From: Lusitaniella coriacea LEGE 07157
GTDB lineage: Bacteria; Cyanobacteriota; Cyanobacteriia; Cyanobacteriales; Spirulinaceae
Assembly (NCBI RefSeq): GCF_015207425.1
Contig: NZ_JADEWZ010000012.1
Coordinates: 1 to 64,000 of the forward strand
Direction: 5' to 3'
DNA length: 64,000 bases
How positions within the stretch are numbered: position 1 is the stretch's first letter; every line of letters starts with the position of its first letter. Positions 27,184 through 36,962 of the stretch are shown one piece after another. Position numbers and translations under genes: made by a program. The notes under the pieces were generated by a model that had not been told where the DNA came from, ran no database searches, and worked only from the letters and a program-made list of their open reading frames with translations.

Positions 27184-27630
27184 ATGGCAAATACAAATTT
27201 TCCAGATGCTAATCATTCTTCAAACGATCGCGTTCCTTCACCGGATAGTGAAAATGAGGAAGTGTTGTTGTCGGATATTATTGACAGTGAAAGTGCCAAT
27301 CTGATTTTGGAAGATGTGGCAGATCGCGAGGCGGAAGTCGGACAATTGATCGAACGATTTAAAGGATCGGGAATGGGTCGCGCGAGCGTCACCGGAGGCG
27401 ATCCGGACGACGATTTGTATCAAGCCGAGGTGGTAGGAGAAGAAGCAGTTGGCGGACAAACTCCTACGCCAGATCAAAGTGTTACCGAGGAATTGCTGCA
27501 CGCGATGGGAATCTCTTCAGTGGACGGGGAACCCGTGGGAACGATGAAAAAATTCATGAAGCGCGATCGCGGACGTTGGGAACTCGACCCTCAATCCTCA
27601 GAAGATTACGACGAACATGGCAAAAGTTGA
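27184..27630 (+). CDS. DUF6335-like small acidic protein
   Basis: Acidic cytosolic protein of 148 aa. The middle carries GEEAVGGQTPTPDQSVTEELLHAMG and the C-terminus RDRGRWELDPQSSEDY, a pattern I associate with the cyanobacterial DUF6335 family; its function is unknown. The N-terminal 45 residues are low-complexity and probably disordered. It precedes moaE by 82 bp on the same strand. Confidence 0.75.
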   Translation: MANTNFPDANHSSNDRVPSPDSENEEVLLSDIIDSESANLILEDVADREAEVGQLIERFKGSGMGRASVTGGDPDDDLYQAEVVGEEAVGGQTPTPDQSVTEELLHAMGISSVDGEPVGTMKKFMKRDRGRWELDPQSSEDYDEHGKS

Positions 27631-27712
27631 GACTTTAACCCTATTAGCGATCGCAGTTCGGAAATCGAGGAAAATAGAAGAATAATTAATCGTTCTTTGT
27701 TTTTCTATCTTC

Positions 27713-28201
27713 ATGACGCTTTCCTCAACGCTTCCCCTCGCTTCTCAACAAAACCCAGAATTTCGCATTACCTTTGCTCCCCTCTCCCTTGATGAGGTCT
27801 ACCGTTTGGCGGACGATCCGGGAAATGGCGCGATCGCGCTGATGAGTGGAACTGTGCGAAACCAAACTGACGACAAACCCACGATCTTTTTAGAGTACCA
27901 AGCCTACGAACCAATGGCACTCGAAATTTTCCGCCAAATCGCTACCGATATTCGCCAGCAATGGAGCCAAGTCAATCGCGTTGCGATCCATCATCGCGTT
28001 GGACGCTTACAAATTGGGGAAATCAGCGTATTGGTCGCTGTCGGCTGTCCCCACCGTGCCGAAGCCTTTGCCGCCTGTCGGTACGCGATCGATACCCTCA
28101 AACACAATGCTCCCATTTGGAAAAAAGAATATTGGAAGGATGGTTCGAGTCAATGGGTTAGTATCGGCGCTTGCGAGCAACTCTCAGGAACTTCTTGTTA
28201 A
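27713..28201 (+). CDS. moaE: Molybdopterin synthase catalytic subunit MoaE
   Basis: Large subunit of molybdopterin synthase (162 aa), which inserts the dithiolene sulfurs into precursor Z using thiocarboxylated MoaD. Family motifs are present: GAIALMSGTVRNQTDD (39-54), LEYQAYEPMAL (60-70), AIHHRVGRLQIGE (91-103) and the active-site Lys region LKHNAPIWKKEYW (129-141). About 15 extra residues precede the domain. MoaD and other moa genes are not in the window. The next gene starts 29 bp downstream on the same strand, so cotranscription is likely. Confidence 0.95.
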   Translation: MTLSSTLPLASQQNPEFRITFAPLSLDEVYRLADDPGNGAIALMSGTVRNQTDDKPTIFLEYQAYEPMALEIFRQIATDIRQQWSQVNRVAIHHRVGRLQIGEISVLVAVGCPHRAEAFAACRYAIDTLKHNAPIWKKEYWKDGSSQWVSIGACEQLSGTSC

Positions 28202-28230
28202 ACTAAGGAAGAACCCCAGCAACGAAGCGA

Positions 28231-28545
28231 ATGGATGAAACCCCCGAATTGACCCAAAAACAGCGCGTTATGATTTGCCAGAATAACTCTTGTTTGGAGA
28301 GAGGGTCAAAACAGGTCTTAGAAGCTTTTCAAACTGCCAATCTCCCCCCCCATATTAAAGCTGTCGGTTGCGATTGCCAGGGACAGTGCAACCTCGGTCC
28401 AACAGTTCGCGTCGTGCCAGAAGAAACCTGGTATAGCCGCGTGCAAGCCGAAGATGTCTCCGCGATTGTTGAAGACCACTTAAAAGGCGGAAACCGCGTG
28501 ATGGCAAAGCTTCACCCCCGCATTCATCCCCGCTACGCATTTTGA
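28231..28545 (+). CDS. Thioredoxin-like (2Fe-2S) ferredoxin
   Basis: Small thioredoxin-fold [2Fe-2S] ferredoxin-like protein of 104 aa. The Cys residues lie in MICQNNSCLERG and in GCDCQGQCNLGPTVRVVPE, the arrangement seen in NuoE-like and cyanobacterial '(2Fe-2S) ferredoxin domain' proteins. It is probably an electron carrier or cluster-binding regulator; the partner is unknown. It follows moaE by 29 bp, which may link it to molybdenum-cofactor supply, but no direct evidence is seen. Confidence 0.85.
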   Translation: MDETPELTQKQRVMICQNNSCLERGSKQVLEAFQTANLPPHIKAVGCDCQGQCNLGPTVRVVPEETWYSRVQAEDVSAIVEDHLKGGNRVMAKLHPRIHPRYAF

Positions 28546-28605
28546 GCGATCGCGCCCTTGACAAAAATTGGCGTTTTGGACATACTAGATAAGTACAAAA
28601 TCAAT

Positions 28606-28677
28606 GCGGGTATAGCTCAGTGGTAGAGCGTCACCTTGCCAAGGTGAATGTCGCGCGTTCGAATCGCGTTACCCGCT
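28606..28677 (+). tRNA. tRNA-Gly (GCC)
   Basis: A 72-nt cloverleaf without encoded CCA. The acceptor stem GCGGGTA/TACCCGC is perfect, the D arm contains TAGCTCAGTGGTAGA, and the anticodon stem TCACC/GGTGA closes the loop TTGCCAA with anticodon GCC at 28638-28640. The T arm has CGCG-TTCGAAT-CGCG. The discriminator base is T. Confidence 0.97.
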
Positions 28678-28867
28678 TCAAAAAAGCTTTGATTTCTGGT
28701 TTTTAACCACAATGAGTTGCAGTCTGTTTTGAGCTGATAGCCCACTGCAATACAACAATAGGCAGGAGTCAAGCCAAACTCCCACCCATTTTTTTTATCG
28801 AGCAAGCTAAATATCAAGTCTGAAGCCTAGAATAGGGATCGATCTCAACCCACTCAATCCTGATTAT

Positions 28868-29452
28868 TTAGATCGAAAGTCCCAAAGCGCGAAGGGTTTT
28901 GGGGCCCGCAATACCATCGACGAGTAAACCATTTTTAGCTTGGAAGCGACGGACTGCATAGGTTGTTTTATTACCGTACACCCCATCCGCACCCGTTGGA
29001 CCAACGGAATAGCCTTTCGCTATCAACTGATTTTGAATGGCGCGAGCTTTCGCGTTGCGAGAACCAGGACGGATTAAAGCCGTTCCCCCCGTTCCTTTTC
29101 CAGCACCCCCTGTTGTCGTCCAAGGACCATAAATCCAACGACCGCTCGAAAGCTTCAACCACGAACCGCTTCGCTTAACCACAGGAAGCAGCGTTGCGCC
29201 ATTCCGGACGCAGAGTTGTGAGGGATAGTGGGTTCCCGGCCCCGTGCGCGCGTTAAGGCAACTGCCGTTAGTTTTTACCCGCAAGGCAAATGCCGGATTT
29301 GTTCCACTCAAAGCAGCGAGCAACACGCCAACGCCAAGCAAGGTCAACCCCGTGGAGTTGGGCATCTTCAGGGCAATTTCTGGCAATTCGTACTCAATTC
29401 CCATTGTTTCTTCGTAAGAAGCGTAGGATTGAGTGTAGCCCAGTCCTTCCAT
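28868..29452 (-). CDS. SH3b and peptidoglycan-binding (PG_binding_1) protein
   Basis: Protein of 194 aa from the ATG at 29452, chosen because AGGAGG sits 6-7 nt before it. About 35 acidic residues precede a hydrophobic segment (about 36-58, TGLTLLGVGVLLAALSG) that should be a signal anchor or uncleaved signal. A bacterial SH3-like domain follows (about 60-110, LNARTGPGTHYPSQLCVRNG), then a Gly-rich linker and a PG_binding_1 domain (about 135-190, AIQNQLIAKGYSVGPTGADG...FQAKNGLLVDGIAGPKT). It probably binds cell-wall peptidoglycan; no hydrolase domain is present. It is a single gene. Confidence 0.88.
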   Translation of the reverse strand: MEGLGYTQSYASYEETMGIEYELPEIALKMPNSTGLTLLGVGVLLAALSGTNPAFALRVKTNGSCLNARTGPGTHYPSQLCVRNGATLLPVVKRSGSWLKLSSGRWIYGPWTTTGGAGKGTGGTALIRPGSRNAKARAIQNQLIAKGYSVGPTGADGVYGNKTTYAVRRFQAKNGLLVDGIAGPKTLRALGLSI

Positions 29453-29695
29453 AATTTCCTCCTGATATTTAGGGTAGATGAGTGTCAATCAAAATTGACA
29501 AGCACCAATTTTAAGTTGTTCGGTGACGGTATTTGCACCATTATTCTTCTATTAAAGACGCTTCAACGCGAATTGAGCCAATTTCTGAAAAAATCTCTTT
29601 TCAGGGAAAATGTTTACAATTGCTTACGAATCAGGGAAAAATCGCCAATTCCCAATCACCAATTCTCCTGTTGAGGAGATATAGCAGTTGCCATA
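29453..29695. other. Intergenic region
   Basis: About 240 bp upstream of the SH3 gene. It is AT-rich and no gene is recognised. Confidence 0.4.
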
Positions 29696-29890
29696 ACAGT
29701 TATCAGTCATCAGCGCCTGACGGCAAGGCAGAGGGCAGAAGGTTTCTCAATCTCCCCCAGCTCCCCCGCTCCCCCAGCTCCCTCAGCTCCCCTCTCCCCG
29801 CGTCTCCGTGTCACCGTTTCCCCGTGTCCTCAAAAAAGCTCCCCCAGCTCACCTTCACCAATGTCCTAATACTCCTGGCTACTGCTATAA
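29696..29890 (-). repeat. Composite intergenic repeat (F-type head)
   Basis: On the minus strand it starts about 7 bp after the stop of the GlmS-like gene with AGGAGTATTAGGACATTGG and GCTTTTTTGAGGACACGG, then 8-mers GACACGG, 9-mers GCTGGGGGA and a TGATGACTGATAACTG tail. The head matches 13976-14040. Confidence 0.75.
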
Positions 29891-29896
29891 CTGACC

Positions 29897-32800
29897 CTAC
29901 AACCACCCCTTTTTCGCTTTGGCAATTTTTGGGGGGTGAACGGGTTCAACGTCGTAGAAGGTTCCCAATCCTTCGTATTCTGCGAGATAATCGCATTCGT
30001 AAACGGATCGGGCGCGATCGCGCGGTCTGGGAACTTCAACTTTATTCAAGCAGGTCATTCCGTCTTCGTCCACCAAAAAGCGGTCGCTCAATTGCTTTGC
30101 CTGCTCCCCATTACTCAATTCCAAGGCTAAATCTTTCAATACGCTTAAATAGGCTTCGTCGTCGATGGGGTGTTGGGGGGCGTAGCGTTCGCTCAAGGGA
30201 ATCGATTGGATGGTACTGTTTAAAAATCCCCCGGTTTGGTAGGTGGCGCGATCGCCAATGCCTTCCCCAGCGAGGAGGGAGAGGGCTTGCACGATTGCCA
30301 TTTTGCGCTGTCCTTCCACGCGATCGAAGTAATGGGTTGTGGCGCACATTTCCAACAATTCCCGCAAAGCCTTTTGGGCATGGGCTTCCACCTGGGGACG
30401 CAGCAGGTCGGGGAGAGTAATTCTTTCGCGATCGGTTTTTAATAAAATATCCACGAACGGTTGATTCCACCCTTCAATTTTTCGGGCAATTTCCTTCTTT
30501 TTCAATCCCCAAAAATAGGAAATCAAATGGCTGATAATAATCACCTGAAAGGGATAGAGGGCGATGCTGTCTGCCGGGTAGGTGAAGATGAAATCCGGGG
30601 CGTAATCGGGAATGGATTGGAGAATTTCGCGATCGCTTTCGTGGGCAATAAAGAACGAAGTTGCCACGCGGGGTCCAATTTCGCTAGCAGATTTGATAGC
30701 GCGGGCATTGAAAAAGGGCCAACTCGGTGGCGGGACGTTGTGACCTAAAATGGAGCCTAATGTATGGCGCGTGCGGCGTTTCATGTGAGCGTATTTGCCG
30801 TGTTGGAATTGGAAGAAATGCCACCCGGCGAACATTTCCTGAATCATCTCTGCTGCTTTGTGCGCCTGTTCTTCGGGAACCCCATCCAAGTATCCCGTAT
30901 AGACAAAATCGAAATTTCCTCCCACTAATTCATGGCACATTTCCTTGATTTCCGCGATCGCGTCCCCGTCGCTGACAATTTGTTCGACAATCTCCGGTAA
31001 GCGGGACAACTCCTCATACACCTGGGACGCATACTCAGCAGAAATATCCCCCCGAACCTCCCCAATATAAGCGTGAAGTGCCACTTGCCACTGCAACGAA
31101 GCCATCGCCGCAAACGTCGAACCCACGCACTCTTCCTCCGGCAAATTCGTAATCCCTGCCCCTGCTGCGGGTTGAATGCTTAAATCCAATCCCCTGCCAA
31201 TATTTCCCAAGGCACTCGCTTCAATATTCGTCACCACATAAATCCAAGGCGTTTGGGTTGCAATAAACTCCTGCAAGTGTGCGGGTAAATCTTCCCGGTG
31301 GGTATCGGGTTGCAATAACTCGTTAACTTCCTCCAATCGCGACTTCGCCACAATCGTTTCTGCTAATTTGGGATCGCGTCGCTGCACCTCCGCCTCAATG
31401 CGATTGACCACCGAAGGAAGGCTGGATAATTCATGAGTGAGCTTAATCGTATCGGAAGTTCCGCCGGAATTGGAGTTGGCAATAAACAGCGTATTTGCCC
31501 CCACCGAAGGCGGAATTGTATCGGAACCGGTGAACCCATCGAGATTAATAATCGGGAGCGTATTGAGACACAACTTTCGCGCCAAATTCCCCGCAATCAT
31601 ATTGATTAAAAAAGACGTTCCCGCAGCCCCCGTGACAATTTGATTGAGGTTTTTAATGCGATCGCGCCGCAACGTCTCATCCTGAGTTCCCATCGTCAAA
31701 CCAATCCCCTTCTCTCCCACTCGCAGGCGCATTTTCCCTTCCGCATCCGCGACAAACAACTTTTCCGTATTCTTCCGCAACGCCAGGGGTTGAATGACAA
31801 TAATCTCCTCCCCGTACTTGTTGTACGGGCAAGGAATCGGGCGATCCTCCAAATCCCGATAGGCAATTTGAAACACCTTCAATGGCGCGAGGCGTTCGTG
31901 ACGCACCGAATAATCGCTTTCGTTCTGTTTCCCCTTGGGATCGATTGCCACCAAAGGAATTTCTTCGCCGCGATAAATATTAAATAATCTCACCTCCCCA
32001 TCAGCAGTCACCTCAACCAATTCTCCCGGAAGCACGTCGTAAATGGGGGCAACACCTTCGGTGATATAAGCAGTTGCCTTGAGATCGGAAAGAAAGGTAA
32101 TTTCTTGTGCGGATTTGTGAGCAATATCCAATCTTCCCGCCGCCAGCGCATCGGGATTTAATAAAGAGATTTGCTCCTTTAGGGCATTCTCCTCCGATGC
32201 AGAAAGAAACGCCACGCGGTTATAGTTGCGAATATCGTAGGGTTTGGGGATATAAAAAATAATTTCTCCCCCTTCTTCCCCTCCCCGTTCCGTTCCACCG
32301 CGCACCATTGTATAGGTTCCACCGCCCAACAACCCCGCTTTCGGTTTGCCGAGGGGGGTAAAGGATTGGAACGTGAATTTATTTTTAGGGTTTGAATATT
32401 CCAGAATACGCGCCACCAGCGCCGCCGCGACGGTGACTAAGGTTGCATTGGCTTGAAGTAATCGATCGGCAAGCTTTAGTAACTCGGCAATTTTTTCGCT
32501 GGCGCGAGACAGTTGGTTATCTCGCAAAAACCCATGTTGCGTAAAGGTTTGAATCGTTTTCCCATCTTTGAGAAAATGAATTTGCACCCCTTGAGTTTGC
32601 ACTGTTAGAGTTTGGTGCGCGAACTCTTCCCCCACAAAATAACCGCCAATGTGTCCGCTACTATCAATAACCGCCGTATCGTTCTTCAAATAATCGGGGT
32701 CGATGTACGCGAGGCGATGGAGTGCGCCTGCTAGAGAATTACCCTGGAGGTGTTCGTAAAGGAAGCGTTTCAGTGCGGGTTCAATGCAGGAGTCTGAGTT

Positions 32801-33475
32801 GGAGGTGAAGCGAAACCCTTCATAGCTCAAAAAGCGCTTGTAGCGCGCTGCATCGTTAATATCACCATTGTGGGTATCGAAGAAGAGACTTTCTCCCTCG
32901 GTTCGTTCTTGCTCGGAATAGATCATCGAGCCTTCCGGCGCAAGTTGATACAGACGACACTTCCGGCGCGTTAGCCTTTCTTGGTGGGGATGGGCATTAC
33001 TCTGGGAATACATATCCCCTTGGGACGCTTGGCGAACGTGGGTTTCCCAATTGGTGAGGAATTCGGTATCTTGGAGACTGACACGCTCCAACAGTGCATC
33101 CCAGGTTTTGAGCAAGTCGCCGCCATCGCGAGACACCCTCACCCGCGTCGCAGCTTGTTCTTGGATTTTGCGAGCAACATCGTTCATTTCCGAGGGCGAT
33201 AAACCACCATTGTTATTGTTGTATCCTTCCAACAGCGCCCAAATAGGTTCGACTGAAACAGTTCCAATCGCCATTCCTGCGGCATCGTAGCCCGCTTTTG
33301 TGCTTTTTTTAGAGCAATCTTCTGTTAATCCGGTAATGTAGGCGATGCGATCGCGCAAATCTGCTTGAACCACTTCCCTGGGGCGAATTTGGTAGCGATT
33401 ATTGGTTCGATCTTTGGTAAAAAAGAAGTATTCGATTTTGAGGGGGCTAAGAAAAACATTGACGTTTCGGCACAT
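29897..33475 (-). CDS. Giant divergent GlmS-like protein (GATase2 + two SIS domains)
   Basis: 1192 aa, roughly twice GlmS (about 610). An N-terminal class II amidotransferase-like region shows Cys2 (MC start), KAGYDAAGMAIG (60-71), TNWETHV (141-147) with NAHPH (160-164), THNGDIN (201-207) and GFRFTSNSDS (220-229). Aligned by eye to E. coli GlmS, Arg73 (glutamine carboxylate) is Asn142, while the Trp-x-Thr-His is kept. After a large insertion, SIS1 (about 590-760) has GAAGTSFLINMI and NSNSGGTSDT, the sugar-phosphate loop. SIS2 (about 835-1010) keeps Lys873, Glu876 and His892, matching GlmS Lys485, Glu488 and His504. A further ~180 residues follow. It is probably a sugar-phosphate isomerase or aminotransferase; the ammonia source and product are unknown. 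Confidence 0.85.
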   Translation of the reverse strand: MCRNVNVFLSPLKIEYFFFTKDRTNNRYQIRPREVVQADLRDRIAYITGLTEDCSKKSTKAGYDAAGMAIGTVSVEPIWALLEGYNNNNGGLSPSEMNDVARKIQEQAATRVRVSRDGGDLLKTWDALLERVSLQDTEFLTNWETHVRQASQGDMYSQSNAHPHQERLTRRKCRLYQLAPEGSMIYSEQERTEGESLFFDTHNGDINDAARYKRFLSYEGFRFTSNSDSCIEPALKRFLYEHLQGNSLAGALHRLAYIDPDYLKNDTAVIDSSGHIGGYFVGEEFAHQTLTVQTQGVQIHFLKDGKTIQTFTQHGFLRDNQLSRASEKIAELLKLADRLLQANATLVTVAAALVARILEYSNPKNKFTFQSFTPLGKPKAGLLGGGTYTMVRGGTERGGEEGGEIIFYIPKPYDIRNYNRVAFLSASEENALKEQISLLNPDALAAGRLDIAHKSAQEITFLSDLKATAYITEGVAPIYDVLPGELVEVTADGEVRLFNIYRGEEIPLVAIDPKGKQNESDYSVRHERLAPLKVFQIAYRDLEDRPIPCPYNKYGEEIIVIQPLALRKNTEKLFVADAEGKMRLRVGEKGIGLTMGTQDETLRRDRIKNLNQIVTGAAGTSFLINMIAGNLARKLCLNTLPIINLDGFTGSDTIPPSVGANTLFIANSNSGGTSDTIKLTHELSSLPSVVNRIEAEVQRRDPKLAETIVAKSRLEEVNELLQPDTHREDLPAHLQEFIATQTPWIYVVTNIEASALGNIGRGLDLSIQPAAGAGITNLPEEECVGSTFAAMASLQWQVALHAYIGEVRGDISAEYASQVYEELSRLPEIVEQIVSDGDAIAEIKEMCHELVGGNFDFVYTGYLDGVPEEQAHKAAEMIQEMFAGWHFFQFQHGKYAHMKRRTRHTLGSILGHNVPPPSWPFFNARAIKSASEIGPRVATSFFIAHESDREILQSIPDYAPDFIFTYPADSIALYPFQVIIISHLISYFWGLKKKEIARKIEGWNQPFVDILLKTDRERITLPDLLRPQVEAHAQKALRELLEMCATTHYFDRVEGQRKMAIVQALSLLAGEGIGDRATYQTGGFLNSTIQSIPLSERYAPQHPIDDEAYLSVLKDLALELSNGEQAKQLSDRFLVDEDGMTCLNKVEVPRPRDRARSVYECDYLAEYEGLGTFYDVEPVHPPKIAKAKKGWL

Positions 33476-33624
33476 ACTGGCTTGATTCCTTTCTACTCCA
33501 CGGCGATCGCGCTATCAGCCATGATACCTACAAGCGATGGCAATAGAGTGATGAATTTACGGGAGATTGTATTATGTCGCAGACTGACGCAATCTCGAAA
33601 CTACAACGAGCGGGTTTAAACAGC

Positions 33625-34518
33625 TTACTCCGCTCTTCTAGCGTTAAAACAACACCAATCCCCCCGCTTCCAAAGGGTTGCAACGACCCAGCCGTGAGCT
33701 TCGAGGGTATTGGCAATGGGTTTGGTCTGATCGAGCAAAATTCCACTAAAAATCCCCCAACATTTCGGTTTCGCGATCGCGCTCATGTGAGGAATCAGAT
33801 CGATAATCACCTCAGCCAGAATATTACAAAAAATACCATCAAATTTTGGACTCCCCGCTTGCGTCAGACGATTGATACTGCCACGCTGCACGATTAACTG
33901 CTGAGGATCGATCTGGTTGAGCGCGCCATTGTTAATAGCTGCTCGCACCGCCAGAGGGTCGAGATCGACTCCGTAAACCTGTTTTGCTCCCAACAAAATT
34001 GCCCCAATCGATAAAATTCCCGACCCGCAACCAATATCTGCTAACACCAGTTCTTCCGCCTCTTCGCTCAGGCGCATTTCAATCGATTCAAGACACAGTT
34101 GAGTCGTGGGGTGGGTTCCCGTGCCAAATGCCGCACCGGGATCGAGTCGAATCACTGCTCGTTCCGACGTTTCTAGGGGAGGAAGCCAAGCGGGATAAAT
34201 CAGAAAGCGATCGCCAATTTCTTGGGGTTCCCAATACTGTTTCCAACTGCTCGCCCAATCTTCCTCATCAATTAATTGCCATTGGGTTTGCGGGAGTGGA
34301 AACTTCAGCGCCAGTGCATCTTGATGCAACCACAGAGATAAAGCAGCTAAATCGAGCAATTCAACTCGATCTTGGGGTAAATACGAATGCAGCAGCAAAT
34401 AGTCGCCTTTTATTTCGCTGGCACTTCCTTTGAAGCCAAATTGTTCCAGTCGCCAAAAGACTAAATCTTCTATCACTGGGTCGCAGCGAATTGTAAATTC
34501 CCACCAACTATTTGACAT
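33625..34518 (-). CDS. prmA: Ribosomal protein L11 methyltransferase
   Basis: PrmA of 297 aa from the ATG at 34518 ([14 protein letters not shown]), the normal family start; an upstream in-frame ATG would add 14 unrelated residues. It trimethylates ribosomal protein L11 with S-adenosylmethionine. The N-terminal L11-recognition domain (about 1-110) is followed by the class I methylase domain with [14 protein letters not shown], motif [15 protein letters not shown] and CNILAEV. It lies downstream of serA on the same strand (195 bp apart), an arrangement common in cyanobacteria. Confidence 0.95.
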   Translation of the reverse strand: MSNSWWEFTIRCDPVIEDLVFWRLEQFGFKGSASEIKGDYLLLHSYLPQDRVELLDLAALSLWLHQDALALKFPLPQTQWQLIDEEDWASSWKQYWEPQEIGDRFLIYPAWLPPLETSERAVIRLDPGAAFGTGTHPTTQLCLESIEMRLSEEAEELVLADIGCGSGILSIGAILLGAKQVYGVDLDPLAVRAAINNGALNQIDPQQLIVQRGSINRLTQAGSPKFDGIFCNILAEVIIDLIPHMSAIAKPKCWGIFSGILLDQTKPIANTLEAHGWVVATLWKRGDWCCFNARRAE

Positions 34519-34713
34519 TTTTAAGGGGAAAACCAATAGAGCAATGCTACTGCCATGCAAGAGCGCAGTCTGCTCGGTCGTATCGCTAAATCCTAGAAAG
34601 TGTACCTTTAAACCCGCGAACCTGCAACTTTCAACTCAAGAGAACGAGGGTTAAGAGATAGACTTAAAATCTTTTCTCCTGACCCTCAAACTCTGAATTC
34701 TGGAGCCTGAACC

Positions 34714-36294
34714 TTATAAATTAACCGTGTAGGCATCGCCAATGCCAGGAATGCCAGTGATTTCCTGTAAAATGCCATCCGGTAAGGGATCGTCTAAGCT
34801 CAACGCCATAACCGCATTGCCTCGGACAATTTTCCGTCCCACCTGCATACTGGCAATATTGACATTGAAATTGCCCAATAACATCCCAATTCTGCCGATA
34901 ATTCCCGGCATATCTCGGTGGAGCGTAAAGAGCATATAGTTGCTGGGGGGGACGTTGATGGGAAAACCATCTAGATTCGTGATGCGAATCTCCCCATCGC
35001 TCAAGAGCGCCCCGGTGACGGAATGTTCCCCTAAAGACCCTCTTGCAGAAAGGTGGAGAGAGCCGGAATAATCGCCCACAGAAGCATCTTTGGTTTCAAT
35101 GACGCGGATGCCCCGTTCTTTGGCTTCGATGCTGGCGTTGACGTAGTTGACTCGTTCGCGCAGGGCATTGGAGAGCAAGCCTTTAAGGGATGCTACAACT
35201 AGAGGTTGACTTTGATTGGTTGCCAAATCCCCTTGCAAGCGGACTTCCAATTTATCAATACGTCCCCCAGCAATTTGCCCCACTAAATTCCCTAGGGTTT
35301 CTGCCAATTGTAGGTAGGGTTTGAGTTGTTCGAGAACGTTGGGATTGAGTCCGGGAATGTTCACCGCAGAACGGGCGGGCAACCCTAAGAGAACATCGCG
35401 AATTTGCTCGGCAACATCCACAGCCACGTTAACTTGCGCTTCTTCGGTGGATGCGCCTAAATGGGGCGTGAGAATCATATTTGCACCCAAATCCCGCAGG
35501 GGCGATTCTCCCAGGGGTTCTGTTTCAAATACGTCGAGGGCTGCTCCGGCGATTTGTCCCTTTTCCAGGGCGACAGCGAGGGCTGCTTCGTCAATAATGC
35601 CACCGCGAGAACAGTTGATAATCCGCGCTGTGGGTTTCATTTTGCCGATGGATTCGGCGTTAATCAGATTGGTGGTTTCTGGGGTTCTGGGGATGTGGAG
35701 GGTAATGTAGTCGGCTTCCTGGAAGAGGAAATCGAGGTCTACGAGGCGACACCCCAGTTGCTCGGCGCGTTCGGCGGTGATGAAGGGATCGTAGGCGAGG
35801 AGTTTCATTCCCATTGCTTTGGCGACGCTGGCGACGTGGGAACCAATTTTCCCTAAACCGACGACTCCTAGGGTTTTTTTATAGACTTCCGAACCCATGA
35901 ATTTTTTGCGTTCCCACCGATTTTCCTTAACGGAGTGGTTGGCATCGGGGATGCAGCGCGAGAGTGCCATCATCAGCGCGATCGCGTGTTCGGCTGCTGC
36001 GGTCGTATTGCCTTCTGGAGAATTGACCACAACAATACCGCGACGGGTTGCGGCGGGAATGTCGATGTTGTCTACGCCAACTCCAGCACGTCCGATGATT
36101 TTGAGATGAGTTCCCGCATCGATGACTTCTTGAGTCACGCGCGTACCGGAACGAACCATTAAGGCATCGTACTCCGGAATGATTTTAACCAGTTCTTCTG
36201 GGGGGAGTTTTGTTTGAACGGAGACTTGGGCGACTTGGGAGAGGATATCAATTCCAGCGCTATCGATTGGGTCAGAGACGAGAACCTTAGACAT
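34714..36294 (-). CDS. serA: D-3-phosphoglycerate dehydrogenase
   Basis: Long-form PGDH of 526 aa, oxidising 3-phosphoglycerate with NAD+ as the first step of serine synthesis. The substrate-binding domain is split around the NAD-binding domain (VGLGKIGSHVASVAKAMG, about 144-161) with the catalytic Arg, Glu and His stretches (NCSRGGIIDE, ETEPLG, TPHLGAST). An intervening ASB domain (about 320-450) and a C-terminal ACT domain (about 453-525, TLHRDMPGIIGRIGMLL) suggest allosteric control by serine or a related effector. It is divergent from the next gene. Confidence 0.97.
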   Translation of the reverse strand: MSKVLVSDPIDSAGIDILSQVAQVSVQTKLPPEELVKIIPEYDALMVRSGTRVTQEVIDAGTHLKIIGRAGVGVDNIDIPAATRRGIVVVNSPEGNTTAAAEHAIALMMALSRCIPDANHSVKENRWERKKFMGSEVYKKTLGVVGLGKIGSHVASVAKAMGMKLLAYDPFITAERAEQLGCRLVDLDFLFQEADYITLHIPRTPETTNLINAESIGKMKPTARIINCSRGGIIDEAALAVALEKGQIAGAALDVFETEPLGESPLRDLGANMILTPHLGASTEEAQVNVAVDVAEQIRDVLLGLPARSAVNIPGLNPNVLEQLKPYLQLAETLGNLVGQIAGGRIDKLEVRLQGDLATNQSQPLVVASLKGLLSNALRERVNYVNASIEAKERGIRVIETKDASVGDYSGSLHLSARGSLGEHSVTGALLSDGEIRITNLDGFPINVPPSNYMLFTLHRDMPGIIGRIGMLLGNFNVNIASMQVGRKIVRGNAVMALSLDDPLPDGILQEITGIPGIGDAYTVNL

Positions 36295-36451
36295 AGACGG
36301 ATTGAGACGATCTTTTTTTAGTGCAGTATTTTGGGCTTTGGAACTTCAAATTCCACTCAGACAAGTACTTTTCAGCTTGGCTGAGACAAGTTTATCATTG
36401 GTTAGGCAACGAGCCTGCCATTGGCTTTTTTTAGGAGCTTTGACAATCAAG

Positions 36452-36958
36452 ATGAACTATCTCATTGCCGTTTTGCCCGATCGAATGAAAGCTGAGGAAG
36501 CTTATACTGCCCTGGAAAAAGAGGGATTGCCCGCCGAACAAGTCACGATTGTGGGACGAGGTTACAAAAGTGCCGATGAATTTGGGTTTATCGATCCCAA
36601 TAAACAAGCCCGGAAACAAGCAAAATTCATGTCTTTTTGGCTGGTTCCCTTTGGTTTTGTGGCGGGATATGGATTTAATGTTCAGACGGGAATCGATGTG
36701 TTTCCGCAGTTGGGCGCGCTGGGGAGTCATATTTTTGGGGGCGTTTTGGGCGCGATCGCGGCAGCAATGGGTAGTGTGTTTGTGGGAGGCGGGGTGGCTT
36801 TGTCTTCCGGGAGTGGTGATGCTCTCCCTTACCGCAATCGCTTGCAGGAAGGAAAGTATTTAGTTGTCGTCCGGGGTTCAGAAAGTCTTAAGAATCGGGC
36901 GACGGGAATTTTGCGCAAGTTTAAACCGGAAAGTTTGCAAGGATACAGTGAGGAGTAA
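36452..36958 (+). CDS. General-stress-type membrane protein
   Basis: Protein of 168 aa. The start at 36452 (MNYLIAVLPDRMKAEEAYTAL) is chosen because TAGGAG lies about 15 nt before and the conserved fold begins there; the frame is open further upstream but encodes no recognisable sequence. The N-terminal 50 residues look like the YflT/GSP17M general-stress domain. Two glycine-rich hydrophobic segments follow (about 62-80 and 92-122, GALGSHIFGGVLGAIAAAMG), then a short C-terminal region (RLQEGKYLVVVRGS). The function is unknown. A composite repeat starts right after the stop. Confidence 0.75.
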   Translation: MNYLIAVLPDRMKAEEAYTALEKEGLPAEQVTIVGRGYKSADEFGFIDPNKQARKQAKFMSFWLVPFGFVAGYGFNVQTGIDVFPQLGALGSHIFGGVLGAIAAAMGSVFVGGGVALSSGSGDALPYRNRLQEGKYLVVVRGSESLKNRATGILRKFKPESLQGYSEE

Positions 36959-36962
36959 GTTC

